Shown: piece by piece, positions 17,844-26,314 of the stretch | How the letters are laid out: the number at the start of each line of letters is the position of its first letter | Numbering within the stretch: the stretch's first letter is position 1 | From: Salmonella enterica subsp. arizonae | GTDB lineage: Bacteria > Pseudomonadota > Gammaproteobacteria > Enterobacterales > Enterobacteriaceae | Length of the DNA: 64,000 bases | Assembly: GCF_008692845.1 (NCBI RefSeq) | Contig: NZ_VXJW01000002.1 | Span: forward strand, 310,001 to 374,000 | Direction: 5' to 3' | Notes under the pieces: generated by a model | Seen by the model: the letters and a program-made list of their open reading frames with translations, nothing else | What the model was told of the DNA's origin: nothing | Database searches by the model: none | Position numbers and translations under genes: made by a program

Positions 17844-20072
17844 ATGTCTAAAAAATTTAGGGCGAAAGTTCTCGCGGTCACTATATCCACTATTTTACTA
17901 TCAACAGCATTTAATACAGCTGCGAGTGCTTGTCCACCTTATATACCAGCGGGCAGTACTTGTGATGCAATAATTGCCTCCGATGGTAAAGCCGTGACCT
18001 TAGCGTCAGACTTATACGTTACCGAAGGTAATGGCCTGACCTATACTGGCAGCACACCATTTGTCGCCCAGTATATCCGTAAAAACATTACTGTTGTCGG
18101 AGAGAATGCGTATGCTATCTACGCCGATGGTAATACGTTTTTTAATAACAACATTAATCTTGAAAAAGGGATTAATGTTATCAGTGAAAATGGCACAGCA
18201 ATTAAAATTGACGGTTCATTTAAACAACCGGCCGTTCCTAATATAGGTATATCAATAAAAGATGGGTCGACGGTTAAAGGTAAAGAAAATGCCATTGACT
18301 TCTCAGAAGCAAAGACAGCACTGAGAATAGATGTCAACGGTAACGTCTACGGGAATATTATAGGTAATGGTCTGGAAGGAAATAAAGTCAACTTTGCTTA
18401 CCAAAGCGGAGCACAGCAAGGGTTGTTTGATGGTTATGTTATTTCCGGGGTTGAGAAAATAGAAAACTGGGGAAATCTGAGTATCATTGCTAAAGATAAA
18501 ACCATTTTCTGGAGTGGTGATTTTAATAATAAAAAAAATGCGATTTTAAATTTTAAGATTGGTAATTCCGCTAATTTAAATACACCTTTATTATTGATTG
18601 AAGGCAAGACCGTATTTAATACAGGAAGTAAGGCATTATTCTCTTATGTAGGGAATAACATCAACGATATCGTCAATAAGGATATCATTCTCATTCAATC
18701 AAATGGGGGAATGAGTGGTACTGTTGAGGTCGGACAAGGTGGCGTAAACGCGGTTAGCGATCTTTCGCCATTGCTAAAACAAATCGACTCCTGGATAACT
18801 ACCACCGATCCGGTTGTGAATGGTGGCATTCAAGGCAATCAGCTAGTGGTACGCTACGGGGTGAACTACGAAGGCGGTGATAATTTTGTCAACATCGCTA
18901 AACAAGGTGGCATAAGTGAGCAAAGGCTCCAGGCAGCAAGTTATATCGTTAACTATGCATTGTCCGAATACAACAAAACTCAGTCCGTACGAAGCGGTGA
19001 ACTCCTGGCATTGTTAACCTCAGCGGGTAACAGTAATACAGGCGACGACGGTGCGAATTCATCTGTTGTTGACAACGGCAGCAATGGTATTGCCCGGTTA
19101 GTTGAACAATTAACCCCGAATGCTGAAGGTAGTGAGGTCCGCGCCGCCCTGCGTGTGGTCGATAAGATGCGTGACCAGGCAAATAACCGTAGCTTCTATT
19201 TACGCAATCAGGAGACCGCAACGCCGTGGAATTTCTGGGCGCAAACTCTGTATACACATGGACGCCAGGGCAATGAGGCTGATATTTTCGGTTATCAAAC
19301 TAATGCTTACGGCATAAATATTGGTATGGATCGCCGCTTCAGAGATGAAGCTTTATTCGGTGTCGCGTTCGGTTATCAAAACAGCCATATAAATATAAAT
19401 GGTTATGGTAATACAAAAGATGTAAATAGCTATGAAGCTATGGCCTATACTGGTTGGTTCAACGACCGCTATTTTATTAACGGTAACATTAATATGGGCT
19501 ATAATAAAAATAGCAGCACCCGTAATATTGGTTCCTTAAATGGCTATCAGGGAAATACCAGGGCTGAAGCCGACTATAACAGCTTGCAGATGGGTTATCA
19601 GGCCAGCGCCGGTATAACATTTGACCTTGATATCGTTAAATTACAGCCGCGAGTAGAATATAACTATCAGTGGTTCCGGGTGGAAGATTATGCCGAAAGC
19701 GGTTCACCAGCCAGTCTGGAAGTAGATCGGCAGTCTTATTCAGTGAAACACCTGGGTGCCGGTTTTACCGCCTTCAATACCTACGATTTGGCGTTTGGTA
19801 AATTTACCCCATCACTCTCCTTAATGGGATACCGTGATTTAAATGATTCAGAAGTTATAACCGAAACTGCGGGTTTAGTGATGGATCAGGGTAAAGGAAA
19901 AGGCCGTTTTACTATCACCGGCGATAGCATCGGTAATGATATTTTTGAAGCCGCACTGAAATCTTCTTTAACGCTAAAAAATAATATTATCCTGGACGGC
20001 AACTTGAATTACTACAAACGTGATGGTTATAACGAAGGATATATAGGTCTGAGCGTTTCTAAATACTTTTAA
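17844..20072 (+). CDS. Type Va autotransporter, unknown passenger
   Basis: 742 residues. A signal peptide ends near NTAASA, followed by two nearby cysteines (C30, C40), a passenger of about 400 residues with repetitive N/G/I-rich strands typical of a beta-helix, and a C-terminal autotransporter barrel from about 455 (RSFYLRNQETATPWNFWAQT) to the terminal SVSKYF. I see no protease or GDSL motif, so an adhesive or binding role is more likely than an enzymatic one; this is inference. The first half is AT-rich relative to the backbone. It lies 102 bases after the porin gene with AAAGGGAAGG as ribosome site, and upstream of the lyase. Confidence 0.8.
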   Translation: MSKKFRAKVLAVTISTILLSTAFNTAASACPPYIPAGSTCDAIIASDGKAVTLASDLYVTEGNGLTYTGSTPFVAQYIRKNITVVGENAYAIYADGNTFFNNNINLEKGINVISENGTAIKIDGSFKQPAVPNIGISIKDGSTVKGKENAIDFSEAKTALRIDVNGNVYGNIIGNGLEGNKVNFAYQSGAQQGLFDGYVISGVEKIENWGNLSIIAKDKTIFWSGDFNNKKNAILNFKIGNSANLNTPLLLIEGKTVFNTGSKALFSYVGNNINDIVNKDIILIQSNGGMSGTVEVGQGGVNAVSDLSPLLKQIDSWITTTDPVVNGGIQGNQLVVRYGVNYEGGDNFVNIAKQGGISEQRLQAASYIVNYALSEYNKTQSVRSGELLALLTSAGNSNTGDDGANSSVVDNGSNGIARLVEQLTPNAEGSEVRAALRVVDKMRDQANNRSFYLRNQETATPWNFWAQTLYTHGRQGNEADIFGYQTNAYGINIGMDRRFRDEALFGVAFGYQNSHININGYGNTKDVNSYEAMAYTGWFNDRYFINGNINMGYNKNSSTRNIGSLNGYQGNTRAEADYNSLQMGYQASAGITFDLDIVKLQPRVEYNYQWFRVEDYAESGSPASLEVDRQSYSVKHLGAGFTAFNTYDLAFGKFTPSLSLMGYRDLNDSEVITETAGLVMDQGKGKGRFTITGDSIGNDIFEAALKSSLTLKNNIILDGNLNYYKRDGYNEGYIGLSVSKYF

Positions 20073-20193
20073 GTGCAAGTCGCCAGAACTCTTTTGTAGG
20101 TATAACGCATCGGGATACAGCATGACCTTTATCCCGATGGGTATCGCCTCTCTTCATTTCTCTGTTGCATCCTTTTATTGAGTAGCGAAGATT

Positions 20194-23100
20194 ATGTATA
20201 CACCTTTCAGATTTAAACTTATAGCCCTCACCGTCGCAACCTTGCTGGGAGCAGCAGCCTGTACATCACATCCATCAGTGAATAACGCTAAAAGTACAAA
20301 TAATGAAATCAATAAAAAAATGCTGATGCAGGCGACAATTATTGATTTTGACGGCAATAACATCCCTGAATTTGTCTCCGCAAGTAAAGATTCAACGCTG
20401 TCATTGAGCCCTGAGCGCTATATCATGGGCAATAAATCGCTTAAATGGGACTGGCAGGCGGGCAGTTCCGTGACGATTCATCACCCTATCAAACAGGTAC
20501 CCGACTCCGTTGCGTCTAAGATATGGGGTCGTAAGGCCACGCAAGTGCTATCGTTTTGGATCTATAACGAAAGCCCGGTTGACGATTACATGATTGTTGA
20601 TCTTGGCCGTGGTCTGGGACCTGCTGGTTCACCTGATACCGGCATTAAAGTCAAAATGAACTTTAGCGGCTGGCGCGCAATCGGCGTTTCACTGCAAAAC
20701 GATCTTGAAGGACGCGAAATTGAAGGCTTGGGCATCAGTGAAAACGAAGCCGGTGAGAGTGGCGCCCGCAATACCATTGCCAGTGGGGCAAAAAGTGATA
20801 TGGATGACATTCGCTTTAAAGCACCGCTTAAAGCGCCCTCCGGCACTTTTTATATCGACCGTATCATGTTGTCTATCGATGACGCTCGATATCAATGGTC
20901 TGATGACCAGGTTAAAACACGCATCCAAATTCCAGAAATTGATTTTCGGCTACCTAAAAAGTTACCGACCCCAACGGCAAGTGAATTAGCAGCTACTGAT
21001 AGCATTCGCGATGCCCTGGTGCGCATATTTATCCAAGTGAATACCGACGAGAATGGACTGGTCATTGTCGACAATTATGAAAAATTACGTAGTGACTTTG
21101 CTGCATTACGTATTAAACGTAGTGCAGAGGGTAAATTGTCCGGGCGGCATATAATTACAGATAAACAGAAGGTGTTGTATCAACCTGAATTTATGAGCGC
21201 CGTCGACAAACAGCGCTTTAACGATTATGTTTATCTCGCTGATTATGCCACGCTGATGTTTAATATCAGCCGTACCTATCAGGTCAGTACTGCGCCTGCA
21301 CAGCGACAGGAACTGGCCGACATGTATATACTGATGACACAACATTTATTGGATCAGGGATTCGTTGACGGCAGCGCGCTGGTCACGACCCATCACTGGG
21401 GATACAGTTCTCGTTGGTGGTATATCTCGGCGCTGATGATGAGCGATGAACTGGAAAAACATCAGTTACGTCAGCAGGTCGCTGATGCCCTGCTGTGGTA
21501 TTCACGGGAGTTCAAAGCTAACTTTGACATGCAGCCGGGGGCGGAGAGTTCGGATCTGGACTATTTTAATACGCTTTCGCGTCAGCACTTGGCTCTGTTA
21601 ATGCTTGAGCCCGATCCGGCGAAACGTATTGCATTATTAAAACGTTTTGGTGAATACATCAACGTGGCGCTGTCACAAATCCCGCCCGGCTCGCGAGATG
21701 GCCTACGCCCTGATGGTACGGCATGGCGTCACGAAGGCAACTATCCAGGTTACTCATTCCCGGCCTTTAAAAATGCCAGCCAGCTGGTTTACATGCTGCA
21801 AGGTACACCGTTTGAGGTCAGCAAAGAAGGACGTGCTGCGCTGAAGAAAGCGATGGTTTCAGCATGGATTTACAGCAACCCGGCGACCTCATTGGGGCTC
21901 GCGGGTCGTCACCCGTTCAATTCATCAAGTGTGAAATTATTCCAGGACTCGTTCCGGTGGTTGGCCCTGGCCGGCAATCCGCAAACCGGCGATAAAGTGG
22001 ATAAAGATCTGGCAGCCATCTATCTGCAAATTACCAGAACGCCAGAGAGCGAAAGCGAAACGCTTTTTGGTCAGACGATTAAGCCCGCTTCTTTGCCTCA
22101 GGGTAACTGGACCTTTAACGGCGGCGCGTTCGGAATTCATCGTTTTAGCGACAAAATGGTGACCCTGAAAGCCTACAACAGCAATGTTTGGTCTTCAGAG
22201 ATTTACTATGCCGATAACCGTTATGGCCGCTATCAAAGTCATGGTGCTGTTCAGGTTCTGCCTTATGGTAGCCAGAAAGAGATAGGTTTTACACAAGACG
22301 GTTGGGACTGGAACCGCAATCCGGGGACCACCACGATTCATTTACCGTTAGCCGAGCTGGACAGCCCTAACCCGCATACGCTGATGTTACGTGGCGATCA
22401 GCCTTTCAGCGGTCATTCATCGTTGGCGGGTAAATATGGTATGTTCGCCTTTAAGTTTGATGCGCCATCAATGCCGAAATTTGATAGCAGCTTTACCGCT
22501 CGTAAAACCGCGTTAGAGACGGAAAATCGTCTGGTCTTATTAGGCAGTAATATTAGCAACAGTACGACTAAATACCCAACAGAGACAACGCTTTTCCAGC
22601 ACGGCATCACGGATAAAGCGCACGCTCTATGGGTGAACGGCGAACGCATTACCGCATTCCCGTATCAGCGTACTCTTGGGGAAGGTGATTGGTTAATCGA
22701 CGGTCATGGTACCGGTTATTTATTAACGGCCGGCGCGAAAGGAGAAGTACGCCGTCAGCATCAGGTCTCGGCGAATAATAAAACCCGTAAACCAACGGAA
22801 GCTGACATCAGCGTGGCGTGGCTCTCTCACGGCAAGAAACCACAAGATGCTGAATATGAGTACCTGATGGTGCTTGAAGCCACGCCCGGGAGTATGCAAC
22901 AGTTGGCTAACGATTATCGCGCAGGCAAGAAACCGTATGAGGTATTGCGTAAAGACAATGTTGCACACATTGTGCGTGATAATGTGACCCAAACCATCGG
23001 TTATACCGCATTTAGTGCGGTGACACCTGCCGACGGCGTGGTGAAAAGTATTCCTCAGCCCGCGATTATTATGACCCAATCACGGGGAGACAAAGAACTT

Positions 23101-23307
23101 ATTGTTAGCGGCGTTACACCAGACCTGAACATGACCCGTACCACGGCGGCAACCCCGGTGCCTATTTCAGTGACGCTTAACGGTCAGTGGCAGGCTAGCG
23201 TCCCGAACCCGCAGGTTAGCGTCAGGACCGCGGGAGGTACCACGGAGTTGACGTTCTCGAGCTATTTTGGTATTCCGCAGGAGATTACTCTGAAGCAACA
23301 GCTGTAG
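20194..23307 (+). CDS. Chondroitin sulfate ABC lyase-like polysaccharide lyase (PL8)
   Basis: 1037 residues, close to the 1021 of Proteus vulgaris chondroitinase ABC I, and similar to it as I recall it along the whole length. The four catalytic residues are present: H513 and Y520 in RHEGNYPGYSF, R572 in LAGRHPFN and E669 in NVWSSEIY (H501, Y508, R560 and E653 in Proteus). The N-terminus LLGAAACTS looks like a lipobox, so it may be a lipoprotein anchored in the periplasm or at the surface. It should cut chondroitin, dermatan and perhaps hyaluronan into unsaturated disaccharides. The upstream porin and autotransporter suggest a host-glycan module. No unsaturated glucuronyl hydrolase or sulfatase gene is in the window. 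Confidence 0.92.
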   Translation: MYTPFRFKLIALTVATLLGAAACTSHPSVNNAKSTNNEINKKMLMQATIIDFDGNNIPEFVSASKDSTLSLSPERYIMGNKSLKWDWQAGSSVTIHHPIKQVPDSVASKIWGRKATQVLSFWIYNESPVDDYMIVDLGRGLGPAGSPDTGIKVKMNFSGWRAIGVSLQNDLEGREIEGLGISENEAGESGARNTIASGAKSDMDDIRFKAPLKAPSGTFYIDRIMLSIDDARYQWSDDQVKTRIQIPEIDFRLPKKLPTPTASELAATDSIRDALVRIFIQVNTDENGLVIVDNYEKLRSDFAALRIKRSAEGKLSGRHIITDKQKVLYQPEFMSAVDKQRFNDYVYLADYATLMFNISRTYQVSTAPAQRQELADMYILMTQHLLDQGFVDGSALVTTHHWGYSSRWWYISALMMSDELEKHQLRQQVADALLWYSREFKANFDMQPGAESSDLDYFNTLSRQHLALLMLEPDPAKRIALLKRFGEYINVALSQIPPGSRDGLRPDGTAWRHEGNYPGYSFPAFKNASQLVYMLQGTPFEVSKEGRAALKKAMVSAWIYSNPATSLGLAGRHPFNSSSVKLFQDSFRWLALAGNPQTGDKVDKDLAAIYLQITRTPESESETLFGQTIKPASLPQGNWTFNGGAFGIHRFSDKMVTLKAYNSNVWSSEIYYADNRYGRYQSHGAVQVLPYGSQKEIGFTQDGWDWNRNPGTTTIHLPLAELDSPNPHTLMLRGDQPFSGHSSLAGKYGMFAFKFDAPSMPKFDSSFTARKTALETENRLVLLGSNISNSTTKYPTETTLFQHGITDKAHALWVNGERITAFPYQRTLGEGDWLIDGHGTGYLLTAGAKGEVRRQHQVSANNKTRKPTEADISVAWLSHGKKPQDAEYEYLMVLEATPGSMQQLANDYRAGKKPYEVLRKDNVAHIVRDNVTQTIGYTAFSAVTPADGVVKSIPQPAIIMTQSRGDKELIVSGVTPDLNMTRTTAATPVPISVTLNGQWQASVPNPQVSVRTAGGTTELTFSSYFGIPQEITLKQQL

Positions 23308-23364
23308 TTAGGTTATTATTACGTTAATAAATACCCTCCAGCATAGCCCTGCCTCTTATACACA

Positions 23365-23396
23365 AATCCCCCGACAATATTGTCGGGGGATTTTTT
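23365..23396 (+). terminator. Strong terminator after the lyase gene
   Basis: AATCCCCCGAC (23365-23375) and GTCGGGGGATT (23382-23392) form a near-perfect hairpin followed by six T residues, closing the porin-autotransporter-lyase unit. Confidence 0.9.
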
Positions 23397-23425
23397 GAAC
23401 CTTTTCCCCATACTGTGATCTTTTT

Positions 23426-23862
23426 TTAATACTCCCTCCACTTCTGGTGCTTTACTACCGAACGCTGTGCAACCGTAACCAGATTAACGAACGCGGTGTC
23501 TTTCAGCCTCGCCTTATCCAGACGTTCAAAGATACGGGAAAGCAGGTCGGCGCTCCAGCGGGAACGAAGCCAGCCAAAATACTGCGGGAAACTCTGTACC
23601 AGAAGCGGCAGAATGTGCAGGATATCCGTGACCGGCCAGCGAGGCGCGCGTCCCGGCCTGAGGCTTTTTAGTCCGTCAACACCATATAAGGTAAACCAGT
23701 TTATCCATCTGCCGACGGATGAGCGGGCAGCACAAAGTAGTCTGGCGACGTCGGTAACAGTCATTCCCTGATGCATCTGGCATGGTTTTTATCATGGGTC
23801 TGTTGGACTTCTTTACGCATCAGTCGCCGTTCTTCATCAGGGATAAATGCTATGATCGGCAT
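23426..23862 (-). pseudogene. Decayed IS630-family transposase, N-terminal part
   Basis: The minus strand from ATG 23862 reads MPIIAFIPDEERRLMRKE and then runs into a deletion/frameshift. From 23776 it resumes as VTDVARLLCAARSSVGRWINWFT and LKSLRPGRAPRWPVTDI, the DNA-binding half of IS630 transposase. The catalytic DDE half is missing. A second copy of the same 5' end lies in the opposite orientation at 25636-25748. Confidence 0.85.
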
Positions 23863-24026
23863 AACTCTGTCCGGTTGGTGATTGGTTTTGATTTGGCTAT
23901 TAATCAGATCGCCCAACTCGGATTGAGTTCCTTTCCGGTGTTCTACTATTTAGAGAGGTTATTTAGTAAAAGGATTTTGGTGAAAGCTAAGGACGGAAAA
24001 TAAATATCAACTATGATGTGAATATT
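23863..24026. mobile_element. IS630-like terminal sequence (left copy)
   Basis: The first 45 bases or so upstream of the transposase start (23863-23910) match the region before the second IS630 start at 25636-25682: AATCACCAACCGGAC is shared, with further matches on both sides. They represent the outer end of the IS. The rest holds nothing I recognise. Confidence 0.6.
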
Positions 24027-24200
24027 ATGAATAAATTTAAAAGTGTATTTGTTGCTATATCAGCCATAGCATTTTCTTCATCTACAATGGCTACAGAAAG
24101 AGGCAATAAAAGATTTTCATGTTTTTCATTCCCGTAGTGTAAAATCTGGCCGCCAGATATACCAATACCAGAACTACCATGGGGTAAAACATACTGGTAA
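24027..24200 (+). pseudogene. Small secreted peptide gene with in-frame stop
   Basis: ATG 24027 opens a 36-residue peptide with a clear signal sequence (MNKFKSVFVAISAIAFSSS, then TMATERG). It meets TAG at 24135. The same frame continues for 20 codons (CKIWPPDIPIPELPWGKTYW) to TAA 24198. Either the real product is a 36-residue secreted peptide or a stop has broken a 57-residue one. The Trp/Pro-rich end resembles the second small gene at 24493. I do not recognise the family. Confidence 0.5.
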
Positions 24201-24492
24201 ATCAAATAACCTTTTATTACTCAAAGAGATTGATTATAGAGAACTAAATTACCGAAATAACTCATAATGACTGGCTGATTTATCCGACCAGTCAGTTTAT
24301 TCACCATCGGCGCATGTTTACTCCAGCATAAGTTGAAAACCTGAAAAATAAAAATATCGATGCTTATTATTTTTTCATTAAGTAAATTTTCGCTCAACAA
24401 ACTTAATTATTCATTGCATGAAGATGAAGTGTGAACAATGCTTATGAAGGATATAAATAGCAAGGATAATCTGAGTATTTTCAGGAGAAATT
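24201..24492. other. AT-rich spacer between two small-peptide genes
   Basis: 292 bases, AT-rich, with no supported ORF. It ends in the strong ribosome site CAGGAGAAATT before ATG 24493. Confidence 0.35.
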
Positions 24493-24668
24493 ATGAAAAA
24501 TCGCATATCTTTACCATTACTTTTGGTGCTGTCGGCAACAGCTTTTTCGGCATCAGTGATGACTATCAGTGATTCCCACCACCACCAGATAATACAAAAT
24601 ATTCCTCCAGTGGCTGGCTGCCAGATATCCTGAAAACACTGGATTGGTGTCAGGTTTGTGGCTGTTAG
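24493..24668 (+). pseudogene. Second small secreted peptide gene, frameshifted
   Basis: AGGAG at 24483-24487 precedes ATG 24493. The product starts MKNRISLPLLLVLSATAFSA, a good signal peptide, then SVMTISDS. The original frame ends after HHHQIIQN... at TGA 24631. A one-base shift in the CCACCACCACC run gives PPPPDNTKYSSSGWLPDILK and then TLDWCQVCGC to TAG 24666. The shifted reading shares the W-x-P-D-I motif with the gene at 24027, which suggests the shift is a mutation in a repeat tract. The family and role are unknown. Confidence 0.5.
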
Positions 24669-25088
24669 TATACAGAATATTACTTCTGGATGGCATATTT
24701 TATTGACACCAGTCTGATTTTTCACAATGTTAGATTACCCCCTTCCAGCGCCGGAGATAATTGGCGGGCGCAGCCCAAAGTTGACGCCAGGGCAATGAGC
24801 GCAGGCCAGGTGCCTTATGGGGTCAGGTGCGCCGCGGCGACAGGTAGCGATTATTTATGATGTAGGGCTATTGACGCTATACAGAAAATTCCCGGCTAAT
24901 AAATCTGGAGGTTCCAAATGTTGTAGACGTTAGCAGGTGTAGTAATTTATAGATGCTGACAGGCTTGAATTATTTTTCTCTGAAAACTACTGCATGTAAA
25001 AGGGTCTTCCCTTGTTGGGATGGGATTCGTATATATTTATATCTTAGTGAGTTATGAATCATACTTGTGGTTTTGCTTGGGAGGTAAC
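24669..25088. other. Upstream region of the steE-like gene
   Basis: 420 bases without a supported gene. They include a more GC-rich patch at about 24740-24845 that looks like a fragment of different origin, then AT-rich DNA that should hold the promoter of the gene at 25089. Confidence 0.35.
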
Positions 25089-25568
25089 ATGTTTACAATT
25101 GATAGTACTAACAGGGTGGCGACTACAGTCGCTCTATATGCACATGTAAGTAGAGTTAGTTTAGAGGACGAGACTACATTTGTAACTTCTGCATCTTCAG
25201 ATGAACATACCTCAATACACGAGTATGAGTCTTCTTTGCAATGCTTTGTCTTAAATGATCAGCATGTTCCGCAGAATACATTAGCTAAGGATGTTGAAGG
25301 CTACAATAGAGGTTTACAGGAACGTATAAACCTCGAGTACCAGCCCCTGGAAAGCATTGTTTTTCTACTCGGCACCCCTGCAGTCTTAGAGACTACAGAG
25401 TCTTTATCGTTACCAGTTTCCCCGCAAGCTCTAACCCAAAAATTATTAAGCATTAGTAACAATGATAAGTGTAAATTATCAGGTAGCGCTGCCCCAAACA
25501 GTCATAACGCATCGTCCGGTTATATTGCTCAATACAGCCATTCTGCTGAGGTTTTCCCGCCTGAATAA
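25089..25568 (+). CDS. steE: SteE/SarA-like secreted effector
   Basis: A 159-residue protein starting MFTIDSTNRVATTVAL, with GGAGGT just upstream at 25080-25085. There is no signal peptide or membrane segment. Near the C-terminus SSGYIAQ gives a tyrosine at 145 in a Y-x-x-Q motif with Ser-Gly before it. In Salmonella SteE (SarA), about 157 residues long, the GSK3-phosphorylated Tyr143 and its STAT3-binding YxxQ motif lie at the matching place. SteE is a type III effector that redirects GSK3 to phosphorylate STAT3 and promotes anti-inflammatory macrophages. The identity rests on length, motif position and recollection, not an alignment. Inverted IS630 ends flank the gene. Confidence 0.7.
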   Translation: MFTIDSTNRVATTVALYAHVSRVSLEDETTFVTSASSDEHTSIHEYESSLQCFVLNDQHVPQNTLAKDVEGYNRGLQERINLEYQPLESIVFLLGTPAVLETTESLSLPVSPQALTQKLLSISNNDKCKLSGSAAPNSHNASSGYIAQYSHSAEVFPPE

Positions 25569-25635
25569 AACGAAGCGTTATAAATAGCTGCGCCGAATAG
25601 GAGAATACTTCGATGGAACTCAGTCCGGATTGTAC

Positions 25636-25982
25636 GAGCTGATCAATAGCTAAAAATCACAAATCACCAACCGGACTGAGCGATGCCGATCATAGTACCA
25701 ATTTCCCGCACCGAACGACGCCTGATGCAGAAAACTATCCATAAAACGCTGTTGCAGAAAGTTTTTTCCAGTTACTGAAGCGTGAACTGATAAAGAAAAA
25801 GATCTACGGAGCGCGGGAAGAAGCCCGAAGCGATATTTTTGATTACATCGAAATGTTTTATAACAGTAAACGCTGGCATGGTTCGAGCAATCAGATGCCA
25901 TCTACTGAATACGAAAACCAATATTATCAACGGTTCGGAAGTGTCTGGATTATCCGTGGCTATTCAAATCGTCTGACTCTAC
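25636..25982 (+). pseudogene. Fused IS630 and IS3-family transposase remnants
   Basis: 25636-25748 repeats the IS630 5' end: the terminal sequence, then ATG 25683 reading MPIIVPISRTERRLMQKTIHK. It runs abruptly into another frame encoding ELIKKKIYGAREEARSDIF and DYIEMFYNSKRWHGSSNQMP, the C-terminal end of an IS3-family OrfB transposase, followed by its terminal region (GTGTCTGGATTATCC). Both elements are inactive. The junction records deletion or nested insertion. Confidence 0.75.
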
Positions 25983-26314
25983 TCACACTAACAATCAATT
26001 GCTTGCGTTAAATAAATATAAATTTACTTCTATATCAGACATCTATTTCGGTTTAATTTACGGTTCATGATGTATTTTGAAACTACCATATGCAATGTAT
26101 GGAATATGAAGCATATATTGCCAAGATACAATCAAAAGCAATACTGTGAACGGATATTATTATAAATGCAATCATCATCCAGATAAAGGATAACATTTCC
26201 AGAAAACGAATATGATACTGGCGAATACTAATGAAACCGTCAAGAACTACAAATTTTTTATCATTCAATTTAAACAAACAACAATAATTCAGCGACTCAA
26301 CAAGAGAATAGATT
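25983..26314. other. AT-rich region upstream of cdtB
   Basis: 332 bases between the IS3 remnant and cdtB. Very AT-rich, no supported ORF. It should hold the cdtB promoter; TTTAAACAAACAACAATAAT at about 26270 loosely recalls PhoP-type repeats but is too weak to call. Confidence 0.35.

Noticed and set aside
24027-24668. Relics of pltB or pltA near cdtB
   Set aside because: Signal peptides are present, but the remaining residues share nothing with the typhoid toxin B or A subunits as I know them.
26260-26300. PhoP box upstream of cdtB
   Set aside because: TAAACAAACAACAATAA only loosely fits the direct hexamer repeat in either orientation.
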